DNA of 64,000 bases from Theobroma cacao (Eukaryota > Streptophyta > Magnoliopsida > Malvales > Malvaceae), in assembly GCF_000208745.1 (NCBI RefSeq), contig NC_030852.1, positions 12,802,549-12,866,548 of the forward strand, given 5' to 3'. The translations under genes were made by a program, and so were the position numbers. Position 1 is the stretch's first letter; each line of letters opens with the position of its first letter. Below, one piece after another: positions 36,199 to 46,979 of the stretch. The notes under the pieces were generated by a model. The model saw only the letters and a list, made by a program, of their open reading frames with translations, had not been told where the DNA came from and searched no databases.

Positions 36199-36510
36199 TC
36201 TGTTTCTTGCTGTAGCGAGATTCATTTTCACTGCAGCGAGAAACTCTAGGGTTTTGAGGGTCACATTAGCCTAATTTTCGCTGCAGCAAGAAACTCTTGG
36301 GTTTTGGTGTAGTACTTTACTTCGATGAAGATTTTGACCATCTTCCCGTTCGAATTGGGAAAAGTGGTAAACGTAAAAGTTGTATCCCTACCTCTTATCT
36401 TTCTAATGGTTCAAAAATAAGGTCAATTAGACTTCCGTAGTGGGAGATATGATAAAATAAATAAAACATGTGCAAACTAAGATTGTTTCTCACTGCAGCA
36501 AGAAACTTGC
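36199..36510. repeat. Cluster of CTGCAG palindromes
   Basis: About five copies or partial copies, for example TTTCACTGCAGCGAGAAA near 36225, TTTTCGCTGCAGCAAGAA near 36276 and TTTCTCACTGCAGCAAGAAA near 36487. The 150-bp module lies between the third and last copies. Confidence 0.82.
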
Positions 36511-37210
36511 TGCCATGCTTGCTACCTTGCTTGATTTTGACATATTTTTCACCCATTTAACTTCATGGATTGATCATGGGTTTTTGCAATACTATGAGGT
36601 TTTTAATCAAAGTTTGAAATGAGGGGTTTTTAGTAATAAATTAAATCAATTGCATCGTTTTTGAAACAAGTGCATCATGATTTTCGAGTTCTCCTTATCG
36701 ATTGCTTGTTCCCTTCTTATGTTCACTCACTGAATTTTATACTCACATTTTTAAACTTCATGTTTTCAGATTTGGAGGTAGTTGGGACCTAGATTGAGTG
36801 GTCCACGTATGCTCGCCTTCTTGGTAGGTACTATGGCATCTCAGTAGCTGTACCTTCACCCACGGTCACTCCGCTAACGGTCAAGGGTCTGTTACTTGTG
36901 AACATGTATATGTAATGCAATCTGCTAGGATCCATATTATAAGTTAATTATGTATATTTGATTACCGATGCCACTATGAGTTGGCAAACAGGTGACATTA
37001 TTTTGACATAATAAAATTGTGAGTTTTGGGTCACTATAGAATATTACTGAAATATTTTTAGTTTAGAATTTCAATATGTGGTTTTAGAGATGATGGTTGG
37101 GAATGATGATCGAATTTGCATAAAAAGGCTTGCTTGGGCTTAGTGGGCTATGCCCATTGGGCCCATGCACCGATCATGGCCCTATATTTGGGCTGTGACG
37201 TTTTCCTTCA

Positions 37211-38778
37211 TGTTAGTGCAATAATAAGGAGTTTTTAAGTACTAATTGGATGAAGCACATGAAACATAAAGGCCTTGCAAGAGAATTGTAAAGTTGTTAC
37301 AATTATGAGATCACTATGCATTAAAGCCATGTTCCTAAAATTGTTCCTAGTCATTGTATTGTCAAGACAAGGCATTAACAATGCTTAAAAACTAGTACAT
37401 GTTAAGCCTCTTTACTTGGGAAGCAAGCAATCGATCTCATAAATTGAAGTATATGGGATCCTTGAGGATAACGTGTAGGTGCTTGTTAAAGAACAAGTTC
37501 ACTGAACATGACCAGCTATGAGAACTCCATTTGGTATTTCACTCAAGTGTCTATGAAAAATGTTCTCATGTGATAGTCATGCAACTAATCCTTAGACTTG
37601 AGACACCAAGTCATCTTGTATGGGGAATGAATACTTTGATTTTGCCACTACAGGTTTGGAAGCAACCAGATGCCTAAACAGGGTGCTTTTGGGTATGCCA
37701 TGAAGCATGCAAAGGTGAATGAGTGGTCAAGAGAGGATTCATCACCCCAAGTGATATGAAGGGAGTTCTCAATTCTTGATTAACTTGTATAAAGTCTTTG
37801 GCCAAAGCATGATGAATTTGAGGAAAGTTAGTTTTCTAAATTCATAAGGTTAGTCATGAATTATGGGAACTAATATGGAATGTTATAAGTAGACACTGAG
37901 CCATGCTTAATGACATATCCGGGATATTTGATGAAAGGACTATATTGCTCTGAGAGGCTTATCACTGAAGGGCTTTGTCAAATTCTTTAATTGACTCTCT
38001 AACATTTGGGTGGTCATGATGTATTGTTAAATGCCACTCATGATCTATAAATATAAATTAATTATCAAATTGATATTTGATTATGATTTATTGCCAACAT
38101 GTTAAAAGCCTAATGGGTCGCACACATTAAGTGACATGACTGAGATTAAATAAGGATAATCAATTAAGTTGGACTTAATTGAAAGAGACTAAAATAAAGT
38201 GGGAAATTAATTAAGTTTTCAAAGACTTAATTAAATTAAAATACAACTGTTGTATTTAGGTTACAAACTAGTTTGGGTATATAAATATATTATATTAGCA
38301 AACTAGAATATGAAGCCTCCAAACCATTCTCAGCTATTTCATAAAATAAGAAAAGAAAAATAGTTTTCTTTGTTTGACAAAAAAATACGATTCAACAAGA
38401 ATTTTTGGTCCTTTTGTTTTAGAAACAATACTTGCTAGCACAAGTAAAAATCCTACCTTTGAGAATGTCTTATTCAGTCACTGTGTGGATTACTGTTAGA
38501 GGCAAAACACTTAGGTGGCTAAAGATTTGACAAATCCTAAAGGTGAAGAAGCAAAGATTTGGATTTAATTGGCTCTTGATTACGATATTCAAAGCAAGGT
38601 ATGTAACTCTTAAACTTATGAGTGTTCATTATTAATTTAAAAGTTACATGAAAACACAAACATTGATCCTGTAGGATTCGACTGTTTCTCTAATTAAATA
38701 TTATTTTATTTTTTCACTACTTTGCTATTTTAATTATTGATTATTTTTCATGTTTGAGCATGAGGTCGAATCCCAGCA
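37211..38778 (+). repeat. Copia 5' LTR-like region
   Basis: Starts TGTTAGTGCAATAA and follows the right LTR in order (CATTGTATTGTCAAGACAAGGC, shortened here; ACTCAAGTGTCTATG near 37542; TGCTAGCACAAG near 38432), with considerable divergence. Its true end cannot be separated from the deletion junction that precedes TFTDDYS. Confidence 0.6.
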
Positions 38779-39540
38779 TCACCTTCACAGATGACTATTC
38801 TCACCATTGTTTTGTATATTTGATGAAATATAAATCTGAATCCTTTGACAAATTCAAAGAATACAGAGCAGATGTTAAGAAACAAACTGGGAAAGAGTAT
38901 TCTCACTCTTAGATCTGATCGAGGAAGAGAATATCTCAGCCAAGAGTTTTAGGATTATCTGAAAAAGAATGGGATTTTCGCATAATGGACTGTTCTAGGG
39001 ACTCCACAGCACAAAGGGGTATCTGAGAGAAGGAATCGAACATTATTGGACATGGTTCGATCCATGATGAGTCGTGTAGATTTTCTTATATCTTTTTAAG
39101 GATATGCCTAAGAAACTACTACTTGCATATTGAACCAAGTTCCTACCAAATCAATTGATAAGACACCATATGAGATATGGAGTGGGAAAAGGCCCAACTT
39201 GTCTTATGTCAAGATTTAGGGATGTACAACTTATGTGAAGCGTACAATGTTTGATAAGCTATGAGGGAGATCATATAAATGTAAATTTGTGAGATGTCTT
39301 AAAGAAACACATGAATATTGTTTCTATAATCACATTGACCAAAAGGTGTTTGTCTCAAGGCATGCCACTTTCCTTGAGAAAAAGTTCTTGAATGAAAGGG
39401 CTACTGGGAGTAAAGTTGTACTTAAAGAAGTTCGAGACCCACAAATTATCATTTCATTGGAACTTGAGCTTGAGATCGTGACATCTGATGTGCAACAACA
39501 ATCTCAAAAGGCACAGCCACTCAAAAGGTCTAGTAGAATG
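38779..39540 (+). pseudogene. Copia integrase core remnant
   Basis: The core starts abruptly with TFTDDYSHHCFVYLMK (first catalytic Asp), then LRSDRGREYLSQEF (second Asp, in another frame) and GVSERRNRTLLDMVRSMMS (Glu). All three catalytic residues can be read but not in one frame. The C-terminal part continues with PTKSIDKTPYEIWSGKRP and, open from 39289, CFYNHIDQKVFVSRHATFLE, the usual copia C-terminal block. Breaks lie near 38905, 38950, 39100 and 39220. Confidence 0.85.
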
Positions 39541-40620
39541 TGTTAAGCTCTAGATAGATATGGATTTCTCTCAGAAAGGGATGCATTGCCCATAAATGAT
39601 GAGCCAACAACCTATGAGGAGGCAATGTTGGACATAGATTCTGAAAAATGGCTAGAAGCCATGAAATCTAAAATGGATATGATGGATACCGACCAAGTAT
39701 GAACTTTGATGGATCCACCAGAAGGGATAAAACCCATTAGGTGCAATTGGGCCTTTAAAGGAAAGACTGAAGAAGATGGAAAGGTGCAAAACTTTGAAGC
39801 TAGATTAGTAGCAAAAGGTTATAAACAAAGACAAGGAATTGACTCTGAAGAAACTTTTTCACTAGTTGTTATGCTTAAATCCACTAGGATTTTGCTTACA
39901 ATTGTTGCATACCATGACTTTGAAATATGGCAAATGGATGTGAAGACAACGTTTCTTAATGGAAATTTGCAAGAAATGTACATGACACAACTTGAGGGCT
40001 TTAACATCCAATGTTAATGTTAATAAGGTGTGTAAGCTTCAAAAGTCCATTTATGGACTTAAGCAAGCTTCTCAGAGTTGGAACATCCATTTTGATGAAG
40101 CTGTGAAAAGGTTTGATTTCATCAAGAATGAGGATGAACCATGTGTCTATAAGAAGGGTAGTGGGAGCGCTATAATTTTCCTAGTGCTTTGTATTGATGA
40201 CATATGGCTCATAAGAAATGATACAGTTATTGCAATCTATGAAGATTTGGTTGTCCAAACAATTCTCCATGAAAGATTTGGGAGAAGAAACCTACATTCT
40301 AGGAATAAAGATCTATAGAGATAGATCTAAAAGGTTGCTATGTCTTTCCCAATCCACATACATAGACAAGGTGCTAAATAGGTTTAGCATGATGGAGTCC
40401 AAAAGAGGACACTTACCTTTATTGAAAGGTATCTATTTCTCCAAGGACATGTGTCCAAAGAAACATGAGGTGAAAGATCACATGGATAAGATCCCATATG
40501 CTTTAGTAATAGGATCTATCATGTATGCGATACTTTGCAGTAGACTAGATGTATCTTATGCTCTAAGTGTCACAAGTAAATACCAAGCTAATCTTAATGA
40601 AAGTCACTAGATAGTTGTGA
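39541..40620 (+). pseudogene. Copia reverse transcriptase remnant
   Basis: After TYEEAMLDIDSEKWLEAMKSKM the RT reads IKPIRCNWAFKGKTEEDGK, ARLVAKGYKQRQGIDSEETFS, WQMDVKTTFLNGNLQE (catalytic Asp), a frame change near 40000, VCKLQKSIYGLKQASQSW, then VLCIDDIWLI where most copia elements have LYVDDI, both Asp present. A second shift near 40260 leads to SKQFSMKDLGEETYILGIKI and PYALVIGSIMYAILCSRLDVSYAL. Stops are few; decay is mainly two frameshifts. Confidence 0.9.
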
Positions 40621-41175
40621 AAAACATCCTAAAGTACTTACAAAGAACTAGGGATGTAATATTGGTTTATGGAGGAGGTGAACACCAAATTAGGGGTTAT
40701 ACGGATGCAAGCTTTCAAATTGATAAAGATGATAGCAAGCCACAAAATGGATATGTGTTCACACTCAATAGAGGTGCAGTGAGTTAGAAGAGTTCCAAAC
40801 AAGAGACGATTTTGGATTCTACAACCAAGGCCGAATACATCTGTATGTCTAAGGCAACGAAAGAGGCAATTTGGATTAATAAGTTCGTTACTAAACTAGA
40901 TGTGGTTCCTAGCGTTATTGATCCAATACCTTTGTATTGTGATAATAATGGAGCCATTGCACAATCAAAGGAACCAATGTGTTATCAAAAATCTAAACAT
41001 GTATTGCGATGTTACCATGTGATCAAGGAGATCATTGGAAGAAGAGACATTTGCATAGAGCGTATACCCACTGAGGATAACATTGTCGATCTTCTCACTA
41101 AAGCACTATCCCAACAGAAGCAAAATCATCATGTTGAGAACATTGGTACTAGATATATAGGCGATTGGCTTTAAT
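40621..41175 (+). pseudogene. Copia RNase H remnant
   Basis: Continues the same frame: VKNILKYLQRTRDV, GYTDASFQIDKDD (catalytic Asp), a stop in place of Trp in the VSWKSSKQ block near 40785, STTKAEYICMSKATKEAIW (catalytic Glu, in the usual place of STTEAEY), LYCDNNGAIAQSKEP (Asp), KHVLRCYHVIKEII and a terminal RIPTEDNIVDLLTKAL ending at 41175. Fourteen bases later the LTR starts (41189). Confidence 0.9.
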
Positions 41176-42270
41176 GGTAATGGAAGATTGTTAGTATGAG
41201 CCTTACAAGCCAATCTGTGGTTGTATGGAAATTGCAATTTTGAGATATTCACATATGATATTTTGTTATTCATAACAACATTGAGTTTGTTCTTTATCCA
41301 TAAGTTTATGATTTAATTACTTTTTGTACTTATGTAGATAAAGCCCATGGACCTATATATGCTTTACAAAGGGATTGTATTGGGATACAATTATGAGATC
41401 CTTATGCATCAAAGAATTATTCTTAAAAGTTTTTGATCATTGTATTATTGAGACAGGGCATCAATAAAGCTCAAAGATCGACACATGTTGTGTTCCTTAC
41501 TTGTGAAGTAAGGAACCGCTCTCATAGATTGATTATAAAGATACTTGGAACTAGCATGTGGGTGCTTGCCATGGGAAAGCAAGTTCCCTCAACATGACCC
41601 GCCATGAGAAGTGCATTTGGTACGTCACTCAAGCGTCTATACTACCACGACCTAATTTTAGGGCCATGACAGACGTAAGGGCTCAATAGACGTAGTCCAT
41701 TAAGCCCAAGCAAGCCTATTAATCTGACATGTTCATCATTCCATCATAAACTACTAAGTCACATTTCATAACTTAGGATCAAAGAAATATTAAACAATGC
41801 CAACTCATACTAGCATACCAATTAGGTGTACATTTGCCTACAACATGTATCTTAATAATTTACATCAAGTTTGTCTATACATCTCAAAAAGAAGATTCGA
41901 TTTCCAACGGAGGGACTCGGATGAATGTACAGCTACTAAATGTCGAGACACCTACCAAAAGATGGATACAAGTCTACAAGGACACCTCGTCCTAGTTACC
42001 AGCTACCTCGTGATCTGAAAACATGAAGTTGAAAACGGTGAGTATAAACCTAGTGAGTGAACAAGGAAGGGAACAAGCAATAACAAGGGAGAATTTAAAA
42101 TCATGATGCACTTGTTTCAAAACAATGCAATTTAGTTCCATTCATATTAAAAACCCTTCATCAAGCCCTTAAATGATTAATCATTTGAAAATCATAAACC
42201 CATACATAATGAACCATTTGAAAAATGAAAGCTTCAATATTATACAAGCAAGTCAAATAAACGAACGAAT

Positions 42271-42715
42271 CTTCGCTGCAGCGAAAAGGAATTCTCGCTG
42301 CAGCTATGCCGCAGTGAGAATGGATTTTCATTGCAGCGACGTTGGGATTAAGTTATTAGCCGAATGAGGGTTTCTCAACTGGTCGAAGGTTCCTCACTAA
42401 ACCTCTTCATTTTAAACTTAACTCATTTAATCCTTAATGTTGGAAGTCCATGCTCCGATATTGTAGCAAAGAAGTGAAAGATAGGGCAGCAATTGGACAA
42501 GGTAGGAGACCAAAACAGATAGTTTTTTGCTGCAGCGAGATTCAATCGCGTTGCAGCGAAATTGTAACCCAGAAACAGAAGGTTTCTCGCTGCAGCAAAA
42601 TTTAGCTGATGAAACAGAGAGTTTTTCGCTGCAGTGAGAACCAGTTCTAGTGCAGGCTCTCAAACCGGAGAGTTTCTCGCTGCAGCAAGAATGATTCTCG
42701 CTGTATCGAGATATA
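42271..42715. repeat. Largest cluster of CTGCAG palindromes (about ten copies)
   Basis: Copies include CTTCGCTGCAGCGAAAAG (42271), ATTCTCGCTGCAG near 42291, TTTTTGCTGCAGCGAG near 42525, TTTCTCGCTGCAGCAAAA near 42583, TTTTTCGCTGCAGTGAGAA near 42622 and TTTCTCGCTGCAGCAAGAA near 42673. Spacers are 20-60 bp, with a recurring AAACAGA/GAGAGT word between them. Confidence 0.88.
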
Positions 42716-42920
42716 GGGCACCAATGAAAAATTTCCCTTTTCTCCCAAAGAAAAAACCACCTTGCTGAAATGTCCAAACCAACATGAAATGCATGACAAT
42801 TTTCCAAAGTTTAGCATGTCAAGTTTCACTTGCATTACAACCATATACCATTACTCATTAATTTCCTATATCACACATATTTACATATGTATATATATGA
42901 TTACCCATCATCATCATCAC

Positions 42921-43045
42921 CAGCTCATTTGCACTCCCTACTCGTACATGGCTGGATCATCACCGGGTTATACGTACTTCCTACTAGCACATAACCGGGT
43001 CATCCTCGGCTTATGCGCACTCCCTATTCGCACATAGCCGAGTCA
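42921..43045 (-). repeat. About 43-bp hairpin array, three units
   Basis: Three units with paired arms: CAGC/GCTG, CCGGGTTAT/ATAACCGGG and CTCGGC/GCCGAG. It is the antisense counterpart of 59711-59832, with the same order of arm types in mirror image. Confidence 0.82.
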
Positions 43046-45537
43046 ATGTCATTACACAACAATATATTCATATATATATATACCAACACAATTTGGTAGT
43101 GCATGAATCAATAATAGTCACATGTCACAACATAAACCATTTCTCAAGAGCTTGTTCCTAAGGCACTCATTTTTAAGAAACATTGTATAAAATCATTCAA
43201 ACACTTTGTACAAAACAGTTACATTCCCAAAATAGTTTTGATCGGCAGTCTACTCACTAGTATATTGTTGAGCCTTTAGATGACTCCAATTCCCCTAATT
43301 GTCCAAATGGGATGATGGGGCTTCCTTAGAACCTAGGATCACATTAGCAGAAGCAATAGGTCAATTTACACACTATGAACCCTAAAAGCTATCTCTTAGC
43401 TAGTTTTCAATTGCCACATTGAATGGCTATCTATGTTCACTATCTTAATCACTAAAAAGTAATGAATATACTCATCAATAAAACAACTCTTAATCTAAAT
43501 TTCTAGCCATTATTCACAGCTAAAAATCAAACTTGGTTCATTACTCACCCTAGGGTTCCTTTGTAGTCGAATTCTCTTTCAATAGCCTCAAAATCAATAG
43601 GGTAATTCTCTCTTTCTCTTTCTAGAACGCCCAACTAGTGAGAGAAAGTATGAAAATAAGATTTATCAAGGGTTTTAAAGTGAGAGAATGAAAGAATACA
43701 AGGGTTCTAGTCAAAAGGGCTCAAAAGTATGAAAACTATAGCTAGAGAGAGAAAATTTTGCAAGCTACATATCAAGCTTCCATGGAGGTTTTGAAGAAAC
43801 GTGAGAGAGAAGAAGAAGAAGAAGACAAGCTACTGGAAGATGGGAGAAAAAGCTGCTAGAAGAAAGTATTTATAGGCCAAACTTATCCATTCCCTTAAAA
43901 TTACGAAAATGCCCTTGACTAGTTAGCTTGTTCTCATGCAACCCTTTGTGCAATCTTTTTACTCCTTTGACATCGGGGCAAGATCCATAATGATCTAGAC
44001 ATGCTTGGGTTCATGAAAACTTAAAATTTTAATCCGAGGTGAAAAATGACCATTTTGCCCTTATCATGAAAATTATTATCATTTCTAGTTTTTCTTCGTG
44101 TTTTCATCATTACACATCATTTATACAGTCTTATGCCTATTTAGACCTTAAAATATCATAAAACTTTTTTTTGGGAGCTTATTAGAGAAAATGATGAAAC
44201 TACCCTTTGCTCGTATTATTACATCTATGCTTAGCTACAAGCCTATAGAGGTTGGGGTCTCAATTATACAATACTTCTCATGTGTCAATTGTGTAACTAC
44301 TCCATAGACTTGAGACACTAGTTGTTGTGTATGTGGAGTACTATGCTTTGATTTTCATCCTTACAAGTGCCTAACCAAAGATGCCAAAACAAGATGTTTT
44401 TGTGTATAGTATGAAGCATATGAAGGCAAATGAGTGGTTAAGATAGGAATTATCATCCCAAGTGATTCAAGGGGAAATATCTCATTAGTTCTTGGTTGAC
44501 ATTAGCTTAATCAAATCCTTGGCCAAAGTGATTAGGAGATTATGAAATGAGTTTCATAAGTCTCCATAAAGCTAATAATCTAACTGCAGGAACAAATATG
44601 GAGCTCAATAAAAGTAAGCACTACACCAAGCTCTTATAATCTCTAGGATATATAATAAGGAAATGAATTACATTGATAAACTATGCATTGAAAGGTTGTC
44701 AAAGAATCCTTAACTCTCTTTATAATTAGGTGGCCATGATACATTGCTAGATGCCAATCTTGGTTTATGGAATTAAATTAGTTAATTTCAAATTTAATAT
44801 GATTCATTTAAATTAATTAATTAATAAAATTATAATTCAATTCCATTACCAACATGTTAGGAACCTAATGGGTCACACACAAAGGTTGCAATTTGGATTA
44901 AATTGAGAGTGTGATGATTTAAGTTAGACTTAAATCAAATTCTAAGTTTTAAATATTAAGGATTTAATTAAAAGAGTTTAATTAGGTATTGGTTAAATAT
45001 TATAATTGTTATAATATTAAAAACGTATTTTGAAAATTTTAATAAGTTAAACTTAGGTATAAATATCACATTATAGCCACTATTTTCTAATGAGAAAGAA
45101 AAAAAAGAAAAAAATTAGATTTTCTCTTTGAGTGCCACCACTCCTGAGAATTTGTTTTTGAAAACTTCTCCTTTGATTCTTTGTTGGAAATCAAAGAAGA
45201 AAAGAGGACAAATCATTGTCCAGTTGCTAGCACAAGCTCGTGGCATAAAACTTTCTCCTTCATAAAGATCTATTGCAATCATGTGTGAAACATTGGAGGC
45301 CAAGCGTTTGAGTGGCTAAGATTCTTTCACACAAAAGGTGTTCACATTTTTATGTCCAAAAGGAATCCATTTGATTATGATATCACTTGGTAAGTAAAAC
45401 TTTTGCTGATTTTATATGGTTCTTAACTTTGCATTAAATAACCAAGGTGATCCAAAGGTAAGAGGCATGGTTTTATTTTCTTTCAATATTTTTTTTTAAT
45501 CCGCTGAGTTAATGCTTTAATCAAGTTGTTCTTAGCA

Positions 45538-46979
45538 GGGAAGACCCTATGTTTCCACATCATCTAGTTTTGTCACTGGTGAAAGAATGCCTAAGTCAAG
45601 AGCTGAGTGGACTAAAGCTGAAGGTAAAAAGGGCTAAACAAATTTTAAAGATATCAATACCTTTCATTGTGCACTAACCCTTCTAAAATTCAACAAAATC
45701 TCTAGTTGTACTACAGCCAAGGAGATTTGGAAAAAACTTAAAGTCATTCATGAAAGGACTTCACAAGTAAAAGAGTCTAAAATTGCCTTAGCCATAATTA
45801 TGAAATGTTTAAAATGGAACTGGGTGAAGATATCACTACCATGTTCGATAGGTTCACCAATATTACAAACAAGCTCAATCAACTTGGGAAAATCATCCTT
45901 GATCATGAGTTAGTAAAAAGACTACTTAAATGCCTCTCAAAAAGCTAAAAATCCAAGGTCATTGCCATCCGAGAGGCCAAGGATCTCAATATGGTCATAC
46001 TTGATAAAATTTGTGGATCACTCCTCACACACAAACTTGAAATCAATGAAGAAAAAGAGGATGAAAAAAAATAAGCCCAAGAGAAAAGAAAAAATCTTGT
46101 ACTCAAAATTAATACCCTTGAGGAAGAGCTTGAAGAATTCTCAAGTGATTGTGATGAAGAATTAGCAATGATGTTCAGAAGGTTTAAAATGCTGATGAGA
46201 CAAAAAGGCAGAAGATTTGGAAAGAAAAATTACAAGAAAGTCCAAAGGTTTTCTTGAAAAAATAAGCACAAAGGTGATCTCAATAAGAAAGATGAGATGA
46301 TCTACTTTGAATGTAAGAAAACAGGACATTTTCAGATCTGAATGTCCAATGTTGAAGGAAGAATCTTCAAAAAGAATGAAGAAACCAAAAAAAGCAATGG
46401 TGGCAGTAACATGGTTTGATAGTGACTCCTCAAGCTCAAAAAAAGAAAAAAAAATTGGATGAAAGAACAAATTTTTTCTTGATGGCATGAGAAGAAGAAT
46501 TTAAGGTAACATCTAATTCATATGATATCTCCTATGATGATCTATAAGATAAGTTTGATTACCTAGATGCTGAATTTGAGAAATTTGCTTTGAAATATAA
46601 AACAATGAGAAAAAAAGACGTAGCATTGAATGGAGAATTAGAAAAAATTAAGTATGAGTACAACTCTATTTGTGAATAAAGGAATATGTTTTAAATTGAA
46701 CTTGAATTGTCCAAAACTAATTTTGAATTCTCGAAGTTAGAATTGAAAAACAAAAATTTTGAATTATAAAGAGTTGTTGATGAAAATGTTGCACTTAAAG
46801 TTAAAATAGAAGAAAGATTAAAACTGAAATCAAAAAGTGAAGAAAAGCCTCTAAGAAACACAAACCTTTGAAAGAAAATGAATGCATTTTCATTTCATTA
46901 TTATGTATGTGGTAAGAAAGGTCATATGTCCCATAATTGCTATCATAATAATAGAAATCTTTTTAAAACCAAGTTGGTT
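45538..46979 (+). pseudogene. gag: SIRE/Maximus-like copia gag remnant
   Basis: Reading in several frames gives a gag (UBN2-type) domain: KEIWKKLKVIHERTSQVKES near 45730, then TTMFDRFTNITNKLNQLGK, and AIREAKDLNMVILDKICGSL near 45965. A CCHC-like knuckle (YFECKKTGHF, last Cys in another frame) is near 46305, and a second CYVCGKKGHMSHNC-like knuckle (first Cys reads Tyr) is at about 46898-46940. The piece follows the copia LTR end (45537) with no PBS between, so it is joined by deletion or comes from another copy. It is cut by the solo LTR at 46980. Confidence 0.75.

Larger units (their letters stand above)
34570..37200 (+). repeat. 3' LTR, mosaic (TGTAGTACCC start, type E body)
   Basis: The first 96 bp are type F/B-like; from 34666 (TATGAAATCTCG) it follows the TGTGARACC family to GGGCTGTGACG at 37200. 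This is either one mosaic LTR or a solo LTR nested in the first; no TSD decides it. It has a TATA box (GATATAAATA near 35064), donor at 35375, exon-like block 35615-35689, second donor 35690 and acceptor TTTTCAG| ending at 36769. The shared module lies in sense at 36310-36455. Confidence 0.75.
41644..44264 (-). repeat. Solo gypsy LTR (type E), TSD TATAC
   Basis: 2621 bp, plus-strand reading TACCACGACC to GGTCTCAAT (decayed TGTCACGACC and GGTCTCACA ends). Flanked by TATAC at 41639-41643 and 44265-44269. It carries, antisense, the acceptor (CTGAAAACATGAAG near 42016), a palindrome cluster, a hairpin array, the exon-like block (about 43258-43337) and a TATA box (TATTTATAGG near 43868). No internal sequence, so a solo LTR made by LTR-LTR recombination. 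Confidence 0.9.
37211..45537 (+). mobile_element. Ty1/copia element, gag to integrase N-terminus deleted
   Basis: Left LTR-like region 37211-38778, pol fragment 38779-41175, right LTR 41189-45537 with a solo LTR inside it. The order integrase, RT, RNase H is copia order. The LTR sequence runs directly into the integrase core at 38778-38781, so PBS, gag, protease and the integrase zinc domain are gone. The left LTR is only loosely similar to the right, so they may come from different copies. No TSD found (CTTCA left, GGGAA right). Confidence 0.8.
41189..45537 (+). repeat. Copia 3' LTR, split by a solo gypsy LTR
   Basis: Starts TGTTAGTATGAGCC and ends TTCTTAGCA. Pieces 41189-41643 and 44265-45537 join across the solo LTR at 41644-44264 to give about 1.7 kb, the length of the intact antisense copy (27233-28938). 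The join is exact when one TATAC is removed. Confidence 0.88.

Noticed and set aside
42271..42715. CRISPR-like array of short palindromic repeats
   Set aside because: Repeats vary, spacers are irregular and similar to each other, there are no cas genes, and the context is a plant LTR.
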